In this document: positions 26,358-36,008 of the stretch, piece after piece
Layout: each line of letters begins with the position of its first letter
Numbering within the stretch: the stretch's first letter is position 1
Assembly: GCF_009857445.1 (NCBI RefSeq)
Contig: NZ_WWCN01000009.1
Location: forward strand, 209,415-273,414
Length of the DNA stretch: 64,000 nt
Source: Duganella flavida
GTDB lineage: Bacteria > Pseudomonadota > Gammaproteobacteria > Burkholderiales > Burkholderiaceae_D
Direction: 5' to 3'
Made by a program: the position numbers and the translations under genes
Notes under the pieces: generated by a model
The model's input: only the letters and a program-made list of their open reading frames with translations
What the model was told of the DNA's origin: nothing
The model's database searches: none

Positions 26358-27197
26358 ATGCTGACAGAAGCACAAAAACAACAATATCAACGCGATGGTT
26401 TCATCGTTATCCCCGGCTTCAAGAGCCCTGAAGAAATCGCCGCCCTGCGCGCCCGCGCTGCGCAGATTGTCAACGATTTCGATCCTGCCACCCAATCCGG
26501 CATCTTCAGCACCATCGAGCAGGAAAAGACCACCGACGACTATTTCCTCGGCTCCGACAACACCATCCGCTGCTTCTTCGAGGAAGAAGCCTTCGGCCCG
26601 GACGGCCAGCTGAAACAGGCCAAGGAACTGTCGATCAACAAAATCGGCCACGCCATGCACGATCTCGATCCAGCCTTCCGCGCCTTCACGCAAGACGCCC
26701 GCCTTGAAGAACTGGCGCGCGAAATCGGCCTGTCCGATCCCAAGGTCTGGCAATCGATGTACATCTTCAAGCAGCCCGGCATCGGCGGCGAAGTGCGCTG
26801 GCACCAGGACGCCACCTACTTCGACACCGATCCAGTCAGCGTCACCACCTTCTGGTTCGCGCTGGAAGACGCCACGCTGGACAACGGCTGCATGTGGGCC
26901 GAACCGGGCGGCCATCGCGGCCCGATGCGCGAACGCTTCCTGCGCAACGGCGACGACGTGCGCATGGAAAAACTCAGCGACATGCCATGGCCCGACAACA
27001 GCACCGCCGTGCCGCTCGAATGCAAGGCCGGTAGCCTGGTATGCTTCCACGGCCTGCTGCCGCACTACAGCGCGCCGAACCGCTCGCCGGTATCGCGCCA
27101 CGCCTACACGCTGCACGTGACCGACGGCGCGACGAAGTACTCGCCGCAAAACTGGATCCAGCGCGACGACAAGCTGCCGGCGCGAGGCTTCCTGTAA
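26358..27197 (+). CDS. Phytanoyl-CoA dioxygenase (PhyH) family oxygenase
   Basis: A non-haem Fe(II)/2-oxoglutarate oxygenase of about 279 residues. The facial triad is seen as HQD in VRWHQDATYF and the later His in GLLPHYSAPNRS; an Arg for 2-oxoglutarate follows (SRHAYTLHV). The ATG at 26358 was chosen because GGAG lies six bases before it and MLTEAQKQQYQRDGFIV is the normal PhyH opening. ATGs at 26286, 26322 and 26343 are in frame. It is coupled to the sugar-isomerase gene by a TAATG overlap. The divergent LysR gene may control both. Substrate unknown. Confidence 0.88.
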   Translation: MLTEAQKQQYQRDGFIVIPGFKSPEEIAALRARAAQIVNDFDPATQSGIFSTIEQEKTTDDYFLGSDNTIRCFFEEEAFGPDGQLKQAKELSINKIGHAMHDLDPAFRAFTQDARLEELAREIGLSDPKVWQSMYIFKQPGIGGEVRWHQDATYFDTDPVSVTTFWFALEDATLDNGCMWAEPGGHRGPMRERFLRNGDDVRMEKLSDMPWPDNSTAVPLECKAGSLVCFHGLLPHYSAPNRSPVSRHAYTLHVTDGATKYSPQNWIQRDDKLPARGFL

Positions 27198-28012
27198 TGC
27201 AGATTCAAATCTTCGCCGCCCACTGGGGCCACCACGAACTGGCACCGCAAGTCTTCATCGACCGCGCCAAGGCCGCCGGCTTTGACGGTATCGAAATGTC
27301 GCTGCCGCTGGACGCCGCCGCACGCGACGACTGGACCAGCCGTATCGCCGACGCAGGTTTGGCGCTGATCGTCGGCCAATGGGAGACTGTCTTCCACAAG
27401 GATTTCGCACCGCACAAGGCCGCGCTGGCCGAACTGCTGCACAACGCCTGCGCCGCCAAGCCGCTGCACATCAATTCGCAGACCGGCAAGGACTTCTTCA
27501 CCCCGCAGCAAAACCGCGAACTGCTTGACCTCGCCGACGACATCTCGCGCCAGCACGACGTGCCGATTTATCACGAGATCCACCGCAGCCGTTTCAGCGG
27601 CCATCCGATGCTGTTGCTGCCTTACCTGCAGCAGATGCCCAACCTGCACCTGACTGCCGACCTGTCCCACTGGTGCTGCGTGTGCGAGACGCTGCTGGAA
27701 GACCAGCCGGAAACGCTGGCCAAAACGCTGCCGCATGTGCGTCACATCCACGCCCGCGTCGGTCATGCACAAGGTCCGCAAGTGGCCGACTTCCGCGCGC
27801 CGGAATCGCAGGCCGCGCTGGAAGCGCATTTGTCGTGGTGGGATGAAGTGATACGCCTGCGCCGCGAAGCCGGTGCCGAGCGCATGACGCTGACGCCAGA
27901 ATTTGGCCCGGTGCCATACACGCAAACGCTTCCTTACACGCAGAAGGAAGTATCGAACGCGTGGGAACTGAACGTCGCCATGCTGGCACTGCTGCGCCAG
28001 CGCTACGCCTGA
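27197..28012 (+). CDS. Sugar phosphate isomerase/epimerase (xylose-isomerase-like TIM barrel)
   Basis: A TIM-barrel protein of 271 residues in the AP-endonuclease-2/xylose-isomerase-like family. Metal-site residues are spread as expected: IYHEIHRSR, LTADLSHW, HIHARVGH and TPEFGP (Glu, Asp, His, Glu). The start overlaps the stop of the PhyH gene by one base, so both enzymes are made together and probably act on the same small polyol, sugar or secondary metabolite. The last ten bases overlap the convergent histidine kinase gene. Reaction not deducible. Confidence 0.85.
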   Translation: MQIQIFAAHWGHHELAPQVFIDRAKAAGFDGIEMSLPLDAAARDDWTSRIADAGLALIVGQWETVFHKDFAPHKAALAELLHNACAAKPLHINSQTGKDFFTPQQNRELLDLADDISRQHDVPIYHEIHRSRFSGHPMLLLPYLQQMPNLHLTADLSHWCCVCETLLEDQPETLAKTLPHVRHIHARVGHAQGPQVADFRAPESQAALEAHLSWWDEVIRLRREAGAERMTLTPEFGPVPYTQTLPYTQKEVSNAWELNVAMLALLRQRYA

Positions 28013-29925
28013 AGCTTGTCTTCCTCCAGCCAAAGCGGCAGCACCAGCGTCACGCTGGTGCCTTCCGCCGGCACCGACTCCACGCGAATGGTACCCTTCA
28101 AGACGCCGGTGACAATGTTATAAACAATATTCATCCCCAGTCCTGAACCGCCCTGCCCCATCTTGGTGGTGAAGAAGGGATCGAAGATTTTATGCAGCAC
28201 CAAGTCGGTCATGCCGACGCCGTTGTCCTTCAATTGCAGCAGCACCAGGTCGGGTCCTTCGCGGCGCGCACTAATCAACAGCGTACCGCTTTCGCGTCCA
28301 TCGAAACCGTGCAGCAGCGCGTTGCCGATCAAATTGCTCAGCACCTGGCTCAAGCTGCCGGGATAAGAATCGAATACCAGGTCGGCCGGCACATCCACCG
28401 TCACCACGCAGCCGGCGCGCCGCAACTGCGCCGCGTAGGTGGCCAGCGTATCGTGCAGCACTTCGTCCAGCCGGAAGCGGCGCCGGTGGCCGCTGGCCTG
28501 GTCCACCGCCACTTGCTTGAAGGAGGTGATCAAGTCCGCCGCCCGCGTCAGGGAACTGCTCATGATGTCGCAGGCCTTGCGCGCATCGCTCATGTGCGCT
28601 TCCAGCGCCGAGCGTTTCAGGCCGCCGTCCGCTTTCAGGCGACGTTCGAAATCACGCACCATGTCGCCCAATGCGCTGGCGGTCAGCAGGCTGTTGCCGA
28701 TCGGCGTATTCAACTCGTGCGCCACGCCCGCCACCAACGCGCCCAGCGACGCCATTTTCTCCGAGGTTTGCAAGTTGGTCTGCGCCTGCTTCAGCGTCGC
28801 CACCACCCGCGATAAATGATTGCGCGCTTGTTCCACATTGCTCTTCTGGAGTTCCAGTTCTTTCAGACTGAATTCCAGTCCATGCCGCGCATCCGATTCG
28901 CGCCGGTTGGTCACCAGCAGCGCCGCGATCAGCGCGGAGATGATGACGCCGGCGATACCGATCAACACCACCGGCAGCTGCGAACGGCCATAACGCGAGC
29001 CGGAACGCCCTTCAAATTTGATGACCCAGTTGCGCTGCCCAATCGGCAGCACGGTGCTGGTACCCAGTCCCGGCACCGGGTCGGCCCGCTCCTGGTGCGA
29101 CTCCACCTGCCCGTCGCTGTCATACAGCAGCGTGTCGACGCCGGGTGCAGGCGGCTGGCCGGTCTGGAAGCCGGCATCCTCGATGCGCACGTGCAGGTGC
29201 TCCAGCAGCGCGGGATCGATGATCTCGCGCATCAAGGTATTCATGCGGAACACGATGGCGACAAAGCCCACCAGCGCCTCGCGCCGCTGCGCCGTGGTAT
29301 CCAGCGGCAGGTCGTTGCGGTACACCGGCGCGCGCGCCACAAAGCCCGGCTCTCCGGTCACGTCCTGCACCAGCGTAATGCGCTCGGTGGCGACGATTTC
29401 GCCGCTGTCGCGCCCCATATCCAACGCCTTCTGGTGCGGCAGCAGCGCACCGAGATCAAGCCCGAAAGCGTTCTCGTTACCCTTGAGCGGCTCGGTGTAT
29501 TCAATGATGTAGTGCGTCGGACGCACGCTGGCCGGGTGCACGTGGAAGTTCGGATAGCCGGCGGGATCGACGCTGGTGTCGCGCTTGACCCGTGCCACAA
29601 ACGCCGGCAGCTCCGCATCCGGCACCAGCCGCACAAATTGCAGCGCCTGGAAACCGGGATAGCGGCGATCGATTTTCAACTCGGTGACAAAGCGGTGGAA
29701 ATGCAGGCGGTCGATGCGGTCGTTGACCGCGTACACGCCACGCATGCCGTGCAGCGTATCGAAATAGATTTGCATGCGGTTCTGCGTATCGCGCGCCACC
29801 TTCTCGGCGTCGCGCTGGAAGCCGGCTTGCACTTGCAGCTTCTGCTGCTCTTCCATCACAAAGTAGCAGGTCCAGGCAGTCAGGCAGATCCCGACACAGA
29901 AAGCCAGGTAGCCGCGCCCGCGCAT
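28003..29925 (-). CDS. CHASE-domain sensor histidine kinase
   Basis: Membrane sensor kinase of 640 residues. TM1 (about 5-23) is followed by a periplasmic CHASE domain (about 70-240; YPGFQALQFVRLVP, THYIIEYTEPL), TM2 (VVLIGIAGVIISALIAALLV), a coiled coil, and an H-box VAGVAHELNTPIGN with the phospho-acceptor His. The ATPase lobe has NLIGNALLHGF, DNGVGM and GSGLGM. It lies one base after the HD-GYP regulator gene on the same strand, so the two form a two-component operon. CHASE domains sense small ligands; which one is unknown. Confidence 0.93.
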   Translation of the reverse strand: MRGRGYLAFCVGICLTAWTCYFVMEEQQKLQVQAGFQRDAEKVARDTQNRMQIYFDTLHGMRGVYAVNDRIDRLHFHRFVTELKIDRRYPGFQALQFVRLVPDAELPAFVARVKRDTSVDPAGYPNFHVHPASVRPTHYIIEYTEPLKGNENAFGLDLGALLPHQKALDMGRDSGEIVATERITLVQDVTGEPGFVARAPVYRNDLPLDTTAQRREALVGFVAIVFRMNTLMREIIDPALLEHLHVRIEDAGFQTGQPPAPGVDTLLYDSDGQVESHQERADPVPGLGTSTVLPIGQRNWVIKFEGRSGSRYGRSQLPVVLIGIAGVIISALIAALLVTNRRESDARHGLEFSLKELELQKSNVEQARNHLSRVVATLKQAQTNLQTSEKMASLGALVAGVAHELNTPIGNSLLTASALGDMVRDFERRLKADGGLKRSALEAHMSDARKACDIMSSSLTRAADLITSFKQVAVDQASGHRRRFRLDEVLHDTLATYAAQLRRAGCVVTVDVPADLVFDSYPGSLSQVLSNLIGNALLHGFDGRESGTLLISARREGPDLVLLQLKDNGVGMTDLVLHKIFDPFFTTKMGQGGSGLGMNIVYNIVTGVLKGTIRVESVPAEGTSVTLVLPLWLEEDKLQA

Positions 29926-29926
29926 A

Positions 29927-31012
29927 TCAGTGGGCCGGATCGCTGTAACGTTCGGCGATGGACATGAACTCTTCCTCCACCGTCAGCATGGCGTCGACCA
30001 CATCGGGGTCGAAATGCTCGCCGCTTCCCTGCCGTATCATCTCCATTGCGGTTTCGTGGGTAAAGGCCGGTTTGTAGACGCGCTTGGAAATCAGCGCATC
30101 GTAGACGTCGGCCACCGCCATCAGCCGCGCCGACATCGGGATGGTGTCGCCAGCCAGGCCTTGCGGGTAGCCGGAGCCGTCGAATTTTTCCTGGTGCGAG
30201 TAGGCGATCTCGCGCGCGTAGCGCAGGAAGGTGTTGGTGTAGCCCAGCGCACTCTCGACGTTGACGATGGCGTCGCGGCCATACACCGTGTGCTTCTTCA
30301 TGATCTCGAATTCGTCGTCGGTCAGGCGCTCCGGCTTGAGCAGGATGGCGTCCGGGATCGACACCTTGCCGATGTCGTGCAGCGGCGCGGCCTTGAACAG
30401 CGCCTTGATATTAGCGTCGCTCAGCTCTTCCTCGAAGCGCTTGTGCGATTGTAGCTGGCGCGCCAGCGCCACCATGTAGTGCTGCACGCGGCGCAGGTGA
30501 TTGGCGGTTTCATACTCGCGCGTTTCGGCCAGCGAAGCCAGCGCCCAGATCATCGCATCCAGCATCTGGCTCAATTCCAGCGTGACCTCTTCCACCACGT
30601 CTTCCAGCAGATTGCGCTGCTGCTTGAGCAGTTCGCGCGAATGGCGCAGCTGCAGATGGGTGTCGACGCGCGCGCGCAGCACGTCGGCGATTACCGGCTT
30701 GGCTACCGTATCGGCGGCGCAAGCGTCGAAGGCGCGCTGCTCGTCGGCCTCGCGTTGCAGGATGATGACCGGGATGCCGGCCGTGTCGGGACTGGATTTG
30801 AGCTGCTGGCACAGGCTGTAGCCGTCGATCTGCGGCAGGTGGGCGTCAGCCACCACTAAGTGCGGGCGCGGCACGTGCTGCATGATGTCCAGCGCCGCGC
30901 GGCCGCTGTTGGCCAGCCGGACTTCGTACTGATCCTCCAGCATGCCGTTCATCAGGATCAGCTGGTCCGTAGCTTCATCGACGATCAGTACGATGGCCTT
31001 TTTGACATTCAT
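29927..31012 (-). CDS. Response regulator with HD-GYP c-di-GMP phosphodiesterase domain
   Basis: A cytoplasmic regulator of about 361 residues. The receiver domain has the phospho-acceptor Asp in VVADAHLPQIDGY and the conserved KPV Lys, but its switch region (IILQREADE) is unusual. The HD-GYP domain is complete: HDIGKVSIPDAILLKPERL, HQEKFDGSGYPQGL and DVYDAL. It should degrade c-di-GMP to pGpG/GMP. The ATG at 31012 has GGAG nine bases upstream; an earlier ATG adds 12 residues. The downstream CHASE kinase probably phosphorylates it. Confidence 0.92.
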   Translation of the reverse strand: MNVKKAIVLIVDEATDQLILMNGMLEDQYEVRLANSGRAALDIMQHVPRPHLVVADAHLPQIDGYSLCQQLKSSPDTAGIPVIILQREADEQRAFDACAADTVAKPVIADVLRARVDTHLQLRHSRELLKQQRNLLEDVVEEVTLELSQMLDAMIWALASLAETREYETANHLRRVQHYMVALARQLQSHKRFEEELSDANIKALFKAAPLHDIGKVSIPDAILLKPERLTDDEFEIMKKHTVYGRDAIVNVESALGYTNTFLRYAREIAYSHQEKFDGSGYPQGLAGDTIPMSARLMAVADVYDALISKRVYKPAFTHETAMEMIRQGSGEHFDPDVVDAMLTVEEEFMSIAERYSDPAH

Positions 31013-31089
31013 CTGCCGCCACTCCCCGTGTATTCTCACCATCATCATAACCGAGCGGTGTGCTCGCCAAAACTATTTTCTCGGCTCTA

Positions 31090-31126
31090 GCTTGCAATTA
31101 TATAGCGCACTACCTATACTGCAAGC
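31090..31126. promoter_or_regulatory. Inverted repeat before the MarR gene (candidate autoregulatory site)
   Basis: GCTTGCA (31090-31096) and TGCAAGC (31120-31126) form a dyad spanning an AT-rich core (AATTATATAG) immediately before the MarR start codon. OhrR/MarR proteins commonly bind AT-rich dyads overlapping their own promoter. The wide spacing makes the assignment uncertain. Confidence 0.35.
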
Positions 31127-31585
<459 letters not shown>

Positions 31586-31592
31586 AACGACG

Positions 31593-32333
31593 ATGACGAC
31601 ACCTCTTTACACGCCGCTGGCCGATGCGGCCGCCGCGCTGCGCAACGACGGCTACGCCCTGCTGCAAGCCGAGGACGTGGCCACGCTGGCCCGCGTGCCG
31701 CTGGCCGCCCTCAATGCTCTGGTCCCGAGCTGGGACACGCTGGCACTGGACAACTACCTGAAAGACGGCGGCCGCTACCGCCGCCGCCGCCACTCCTGTT
31801 TTGTTCAGGAGGGAGCACACCTGACTCAGACCGCACACCGCGCTCACTGGCAGCCGCTGGAGTACAACGCCCTGCACGGGGGCATGAACCGCCTGTTCGA
31901 GCCGGTGCTGCCGGCTACCGTGACGCAAGCCGCATGGACGGCGCTGATTACCTCCATCGGCCAGGTCTGCAGCACGGCGCGTGGCAACGCCGAACCGTGG
32001 TATGTTGAAGCACACCAGTTCCGCATCGACACCACCGACGGCATCGGCCGGCCGACGCCGGAAGGCGCGCACCGCGACGGCGTTGACTTCGTGGCGGTGC
32101 TGCTGGTGGCGCGCGACGGCATCAAGGGCGGCGAAACCCGCGTGTTCGAAGCCGATGGTCCCAACGGCAAGCGCTTCACCATGACTGCGCCGTGGACCCT
32201 GCTGCTGCTGGACGATGCGACTGTCATCCATGAATCCACGCCGATCCAGCCGCTCGGCGCGCACGGCCATCGCGACACGCTGGTGCTGACCTGGCGCGCC
32301 GGTGCTTTCCAAGGCGACGGAACTTCCCAGTGA
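31593..32333 (+). CDS. 2OG-Fe dioxygenase family protein (PF10014-type, amino-acid hydroxylase-like)
   Basis: A predicted Fe(II)/2-oxoglutarate hydroxylase of 246 residues in the family that includes bacterial free-L-isoleucine/leucine hydroxylases. The iron ligands are visible as HRDG (HxD) and IHESTPIQ (distal His), with an Arg for 2-oxoglutarate in [10 protein letters not shown]. It starts seven bases after the OhrR-like gene, so the two form an operon. The substrate is probably a free amino acid, but this rests on the family alone. Confidence 0.8.
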   Translation: MTTPLYTPLADAAAALRNDGYALLQAEDVATLARVPLAALNALVPSWDTLALDNYLKDGGRYRRRRHSCFVQEGAHLTQTAHRAHWQPLEYNALHGGMNRLFEPVLPATVTQAAWTALITSIGQVCSTARGNAEPWYVEAHQFRIDTTDGIGRPTPEGAHRDGVDFVAVLLVARDGIKGGETRVFEADGPNGKRFTMTAPWTLLLLDDATVIHESTPIQPLGAHGHRDTLVLTWRAGAFQGDGTSQ

Positions 32334-32386
32334 AGAGCTAATCCGATATAGTCTGTACAGCTAACTATGCACCAGGAGGGTGGTCT

Positions 32387-33736
32387 GTGGACACCAGCTA
32401 CGAAATACAGCCCGATGAAATTGAAATACTGATCGTCGAAGACAGCCCCACCCAGGCTGAACGACTACGCCGTTTGATACAGTCCATGCGCTATGGTGCG
32501 CGCGTGGCGCCTAACGGCCGGCTGGCGCTGGAGGCGATCCGCGAGCGCAAGCCGCACCTGGTGCTGTCCGACATTGTGATGCCAGAGATGGACGGCTACA
32601 CGCTGTGCCGCGCCATCAAGGCCGACGAAGAACTGCGCGACATTCCGGTCATCCTGGTGACCTCGCTGATGGATCCGAAGGACATCATCCGCGGCATCGA
32701 ATGCGGCGCCGATAACTTTATCCGCAAGCCGTACGCGGAAGACTATCTGCTGAACCGCATCGGCCACATGCTGATGAACCAGAAGCTGCGCAAGAACCAG
32801 AACATGGAGATCGGCATCGCTCTTTATCTGGGCGAGCAAAAACACTTCATCAACGCCGACCGCCAGCAAATCCTCGACCTCCTGATCTCCACCTACGAGC
32901 AGGCGGTGCAGGTCAACAGCGAGCTGCAGGCGCGCGAGCGGCAAGTGATCGAACTGAATATGCGTCTGGCCCACCACGCCGGCGAACTGGAAACCATCAA
33001 TCGCGAAATCGCGCTGAAGAACCTGGAACTGGCCGAAGCGAGCCGCATGAAGTCGGCCTTCATCGCCAATATGTCGCACGAACTGCGCACGCCGCTGAAC
33101 GCCATCATCGGCTTCACCGGCGCGCTGCTGATGAAGCTGCCCGGCCCGCTGACGTCCGAGCAGGACAAGCAACTCAACACCATCCGCACCAGCGCGCGCC
33201 ACCTGCTCTCGCTGATCAACGACATCCTTGACGTTGCCAAGATCGAAGCGGGCAAAGTCACGCTGGAACTGGAAACCGTGCTGTGCCAGGACGTGGTCAA
33301 GGATGTGGTGGACACGCTGCGCCCGCTGGCGCTGCAGAAAAACCTGGCGCTGGAAATGGAACTGGCCGATCCCGCCATCGTGCTGGAAACCGACCGCCGC
33401 GCCCTGACGCAGATCCTGCTCAACCTCGGCAACAACGCCATCAAGTTCACAGAAACCGGCACCGTGCGCATTACGCTGGCCGAACGCGTGGGCGACGCCA
33501 GCAAGAGCCTGATCGAATTCTCGGTGGCCGACAGCGGCGCCGGCATCCGCGAGGAAGACCAAGCCAAGCTGTTCCAGGCCTTCTCGCAGCTCGATTCGAC
33601 CTCGACCCGCCACGCCGAAGGCGCCGGCCTGGGCCTGTACCTGTGCCAGAACCTGGCCAACCTGATTGGCGGTGCACTATTCTTCAAGAGCGACTTCGGC
33701 CAGGGCAGCATCTTTACGCTGGCCCTGCCTCGTTAA
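32387..33736 (+). CDS. Hybrid response regulator-histidine kinase
   Basis: A soluble protein of 449 residues with an N-terminal receiver domain (VEDSPTQAERL, phospho-Asp in LVLSDIVMPEMDGY, Lys in IRKPY), a coiled-coil linker and a kinase core. The kinase has the H-box MSHELRTPLNAIIGF, the N-box NLGNNAIKFTETG and the G-boxes DSGAGI and GAGLGLYL. It starts at GTG with GGAGG nine bases upstream. There is no membrane segment, so input must come through receiver phosphorylation or a partner. No separate cognate regulator gene is adjacent. A 240-bp gap with a strong terminator follows. Confidence 0.93.
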   Translation: MDTSYEIQPDEIEILIVEDSPTQAERLRRLIQSMRYGARVAPNGRLALEAIRERKPHLVLSDIVMPEMDGYTLCRAIKADEELRDIPVILVTSLMDPKDIIRGIECGADNFIRKPYAEDYLLNRIGHMLMNQKLRKNQNMEIGIALYLGEQKHFINADRQQILDLLISTYEQAVQVNSELQARERQVIELNMRLAHHAGELETINREIALKNLELAEASRMKSAFIANMSHELRTPLNAIIGFTGALLMKLPGPLTSEQDKQLNTIRTSARHLLSLINDILDVAKIEAGKVTLELETVLCQDVVKDVVDTLRPLALQKNLALEMELADPAIVLETDRRALTQILLNLGNNAIKFTETGTVRITLAERVGDASKSLIEFSVADSGAGIREEDQAKLFQAFSQLDSTSTRHAEGAGLGLYLCQNLANLIGGALFFKSDFGQGSIFTLALPR

Positions 33737-33771
33737 TTGAAAGCATGTGCAACGCAACATAACTTGTTTGA

Positions 33772-33912
33772 TCTTCTACTACTATAGAGAGATCATCAAC
33801 GTAGTTTTACGGTATTGCGCCGCAACATAAAGAGGGGTATAGTTGGAACTGTCTCCTCCAACCGTTCGCTGAACATTGGAATTCAACCCGCACCGTGTGC
33901 GGGTTTTTTTTT
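33772..33912 (+). ncRNA. Candidate small RNA or attenuated leader between kinase and GGDEF genes
   Basis: A possible sigma-70 promoter, TTGAAA (33737-33742), 17 bases, TAACTT (33760-33765), would start RNA near 33772. A strong terminator ends at 33912, giving about 140 nt. The RNA contains a GUUGGA/UCCAAC hairpin (33842-33847 with 33857-33862) whose loop carries UCUCC, an anti-Shine-Dalgarno-like sequence as seen in several regulatory RNAs. It could instead be just the 3' UTR of the kinase mRNA. Confidence 0.35.
33885..33912 (+). terminator. Strong intrinsic terminator
   Basis: A nine-base stem AACCCGCAC/GTGCGGGTT (33885-33893 with 33897-33905) has a three-base CGT loop and leads into a run of nine T residues (33904-33912). 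It lies about 150 bases after the kinase stop and 60 bases before the next start codon. Confidence 0.93.
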
Positions 33913-33975
33913 GCCCGCAGCCATGCGTGAGAATTGGTGAGCCTTTCCATCACGCAAACATTTATACTGCCCGGC

Positions 33976-35166
33976 ATGGATTCCTACACACTGGTCATTG
34001 TCTCCGCCCTGGCAAGCACCATCATGGCGGCGACGATGTACCTGCTGCACCGTGCCAGCCGCCGCACGCCCTGCCTGCTCGACTGGTCGGCCGCCGGCCT
34101 GTGTTTCCTTGCCTCCAATGCCCTCGCCCTGCTGGCCATGCACCACCCGCTGCCGTTCGTGGTGGCGCCAGGTATCGCCAATGCGTTTTACATCAGCGGC
34201 CACTATTTGATACTAGCTGGCGTGCGCCGCCACCTTGGCCGCCGTCCGCGCTACGACTGGCTGGCCGCGCTGGCCATCCTCATCGTGCTGCTGCACGCCA
34301 GCGGCGTGGCCGATGGCGCCGTCAGCCGCCGACTGATGCTGCTGTCACCGTTCGTGGTCGGTATCAACGCCAGCGTGGTGTGGCTGCTGGCGCGCCAACC
34401 CGACAGCCCGGCGCGCGGCTCGTATTTTCCGCTGATGATGGTGGAAGCAGCCTTTATGGGACAGATGGCGGTACGCGGCCTGTTCCTCGCGCTGGGCCAG
34501 CCGATGCAACTGACCTTCCTCGGCAACCAGATCCTGCAAACCGCCGGCTCGCTGATGGTACTGGCGTTCCTGTCGCTGGCCACCATGTGCTGCGCGCTGA
34601 TCGTCATCCGCCACCAGGAACTGGCGCTGCGCAGCGCCTCGCTGACCGACAGCCTGACCGGATGGCTGAACCGGCGCGCCTTGCTGGATATGGCGGAACG
34701 CGAATTCCAGCGGCATCGCCGCAGCGGTGAGGCGCTGAACTTCCTCACCTTCGACATCGATCACTTCAAAGGCATCAACGACCAGTACGGCCACGCCGTG
34801 GGCGACGCCGCCATCCGCCACGTGACCACCGTGTCGGCGCAGGCGCTGCGCGGCTACGATGCGCGCTTCCGCATCGGCGGCGAAGAATTTGCAGTGCTGG
34901 TCACCGGCGAAGGCAACTACCAGGCGCGCCAGATTGGCGAACGCCTGCGCACCCTGATCGAAAATAGTCCGCTGCTGGTGGACGGCCAGCGCCTGACGCT
35001 GACCGTCAGCCTCGGTGTGGCCGGCTGCCAGCCCGACGACCTGCAATGGGACGACGCCCTGCGCCGCGCCGACCAGGCGCTGTACCACGCCAAACGCCAC
35101 GGCCGCAATCGCCTCAGCGTGTGGGGTGAAGATTTGCTGCCCGCCGCCACCGCCCGCCTCGCGTAA
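33976..35166 (+). CDS. Membrane diguanylate cyclase (GGDEF) with multi-helix sensor
   Basis: A c-di-GMP synthase of about 396 residues. Six or so N-terminal membrane helices (residues 1-200) form a MASE-like integral sensor. The GGDEF domain follows (LTDSLTGWLNRRAL, FDIDHFKGINDQYGH) with active site RIGGEEF and an intact inhibitory site RGYD five residues earlier. The ATG at 33976 lacks a clear ribosome site. A TATACT just before it could give a leaderless message, while GTG at 33937 or TTG at 33934 would extend the protein. The N-terminus is therefore uncertain. It stands alone after a terminator. Confidence 0.88.
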   Translation: MDSYTLVIVSALASTIMAATMYLLHRASRRTPCLLDWSAAGLCFLASNALALLAMHHPLPFVVAPGIANAFYISGHYLILAGVRRHLGRRPRYDWLAALAILIVLLHASGVADGAVSRRLMLLSPFVVGINASVVWLLARQPDSPARGSYFPLMMVEAAFMGQMAVRGLFLALGQPMQLTFLGNQILQTAGSLMVLAFLSLATMCCALIVIRHQELALRSASLTDSLTGWLNRRALLDMAEREFQRHRRSGEALNFLTFDIDHFKGINDQYGHAVGDAAIRHVTTVSAQALRGYDARFRIGGEEFAVLVTGEGNYQARQIGERLRTLIENSPLLVDGQRLTLTVSLGVAGCQPDDLQWDDALRRADQALYHAKRHGRNRLSVWGEDLLPAATARLA

Positions 35167-35251
35167 CGCCCTCCCCGGTTAAAAATTTTTCAAATGCTGC
35201 AATATTTGCGGCAGGCCATCGTCTACCCTCAGGCAGGATCTTTCAACAGTA

Positions 35252-35272
35252 AATTAAACGATCGATTTAGTT
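35252..35272. promoter_or_regulatory. Candidate TetR operator upstream of the RND efflux operon
   Basis: An imperfect 21-bp dyad, AATTAAA-N7-TTTAGTT, centred on CGATCGA; six of seven arm positions are complementary. It lies about 30-50 bases upstream of the TetR-type regulator gene. Autorepression through such a site is usual for this family and would also control the downstream pump genes. Confidence 0.5.
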
Positions 35273-35300
35273 ATATCAATTGTTTAAATTATGTGATGTA

Positions 35301-36008
35301 ATGCCGGCCATGAACGCTAAACCACTCCAACACGATTCCAGCCAGCCAGCCGACGACGCCCGCAAGCCACGCTCGGACGGTGAGCAGTCGCGCGAGCGAT
35401 TGCTGCAAGCGGCCATGCGCCTGTTCGGCGAACAGGGCTTTTCTAAAACCTCGACGCGCGAAATTGCGCAGGCAGCCAACGCCAATGTCGCGGCGATCAG
35501 CTACTACTTCGGCGACAAGGCCGGTTTGTATAAAGCCTGTTTTGACGCCATCTGCACGCCGGCCGAAAGCAATATCGCCATGTTCGACCAGCCGCATTTC
35601 ACGCTGCGCGAAGCGCTGGACGGCTACTACCGCCAGATGATTGCGCCGCTGATGGCGGGCGAGGATGCGGAAGTGATCCTGCGCCTGTTCTATCGCGAAA
35701 TGCTGGAGCCAACCGGCATCTGGCAGCGCGAGATCGAGAACAACATCAAGCCGGAGCACATGGCGCTGGTGGCTGTGCTGTGCCGCCACCTGGGCGTGAA
35801 GAAGCCCAACGACAGCGTGCATCGCCTGGCCTATGCGATCGCCTCGATGTGCGTGCAGATGCTGATCGGGCGCGACATCGTGGCGGTGATTACGCCGCAC
35901 ATGCTGGCGTCGCCGCAAGCGGTGGCGGAGTGGGCGCAGCACCTGACGGTGTTTGCCGAGGCGCTGGTGCAGGCCGAAAAAAACAAACTTCAACAAGGGA
36001 AAGCATGA
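35301..36008 (+). CDS. TetR-family regulator (CerR/CecR-like, DUF1956 C-terminal domain)
   Basis: A repressor of about 235 residues. The HTH is typical (SRERLLQAAMRLFGEQGFSK, TREIAQAANANVAAISYYFG). The ligand domain resembles the DUF1956 type found next to RND pumps (ILRLFYREMLEPTG, VLCRHLG). ATGs at 35301 and 35310 are both possible; neither has a good ribosome site. Its stop overlaps the start of the outer-membrane component (ATGA), so it is the first gene of the RND operon. It probably represses that operon through the dyad just upstream until an inducer binds. Confidence 0.88.
   Translation: MPAMNAKPLQHDSSQPADDARKPRSDGEQSRERLLQAAMRLFGEQGFSKTSTREIAQAANANVAAISYYFGDKAGLYKACFDAICTPAESNIAMFDQPHFTLREALDGYYRQMIAPLMAGEDAEVILRLFYREMLEPTGIWQREIENNIKPEHMALVAVLCRHLGVKKPNDSVHRLAYAIASMCVQMLIGRDIVAVITPHMLASPQAVAEWAQHLTVFAEALVQAEKNKLQQGKA

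Noticed and set aside
33934..33975. TTG/GTG codons as certain start of the membrane GGDEF protein
   Set aside because: No ribosome site is visible and the added residues have no clear role; kept only as an alternative.
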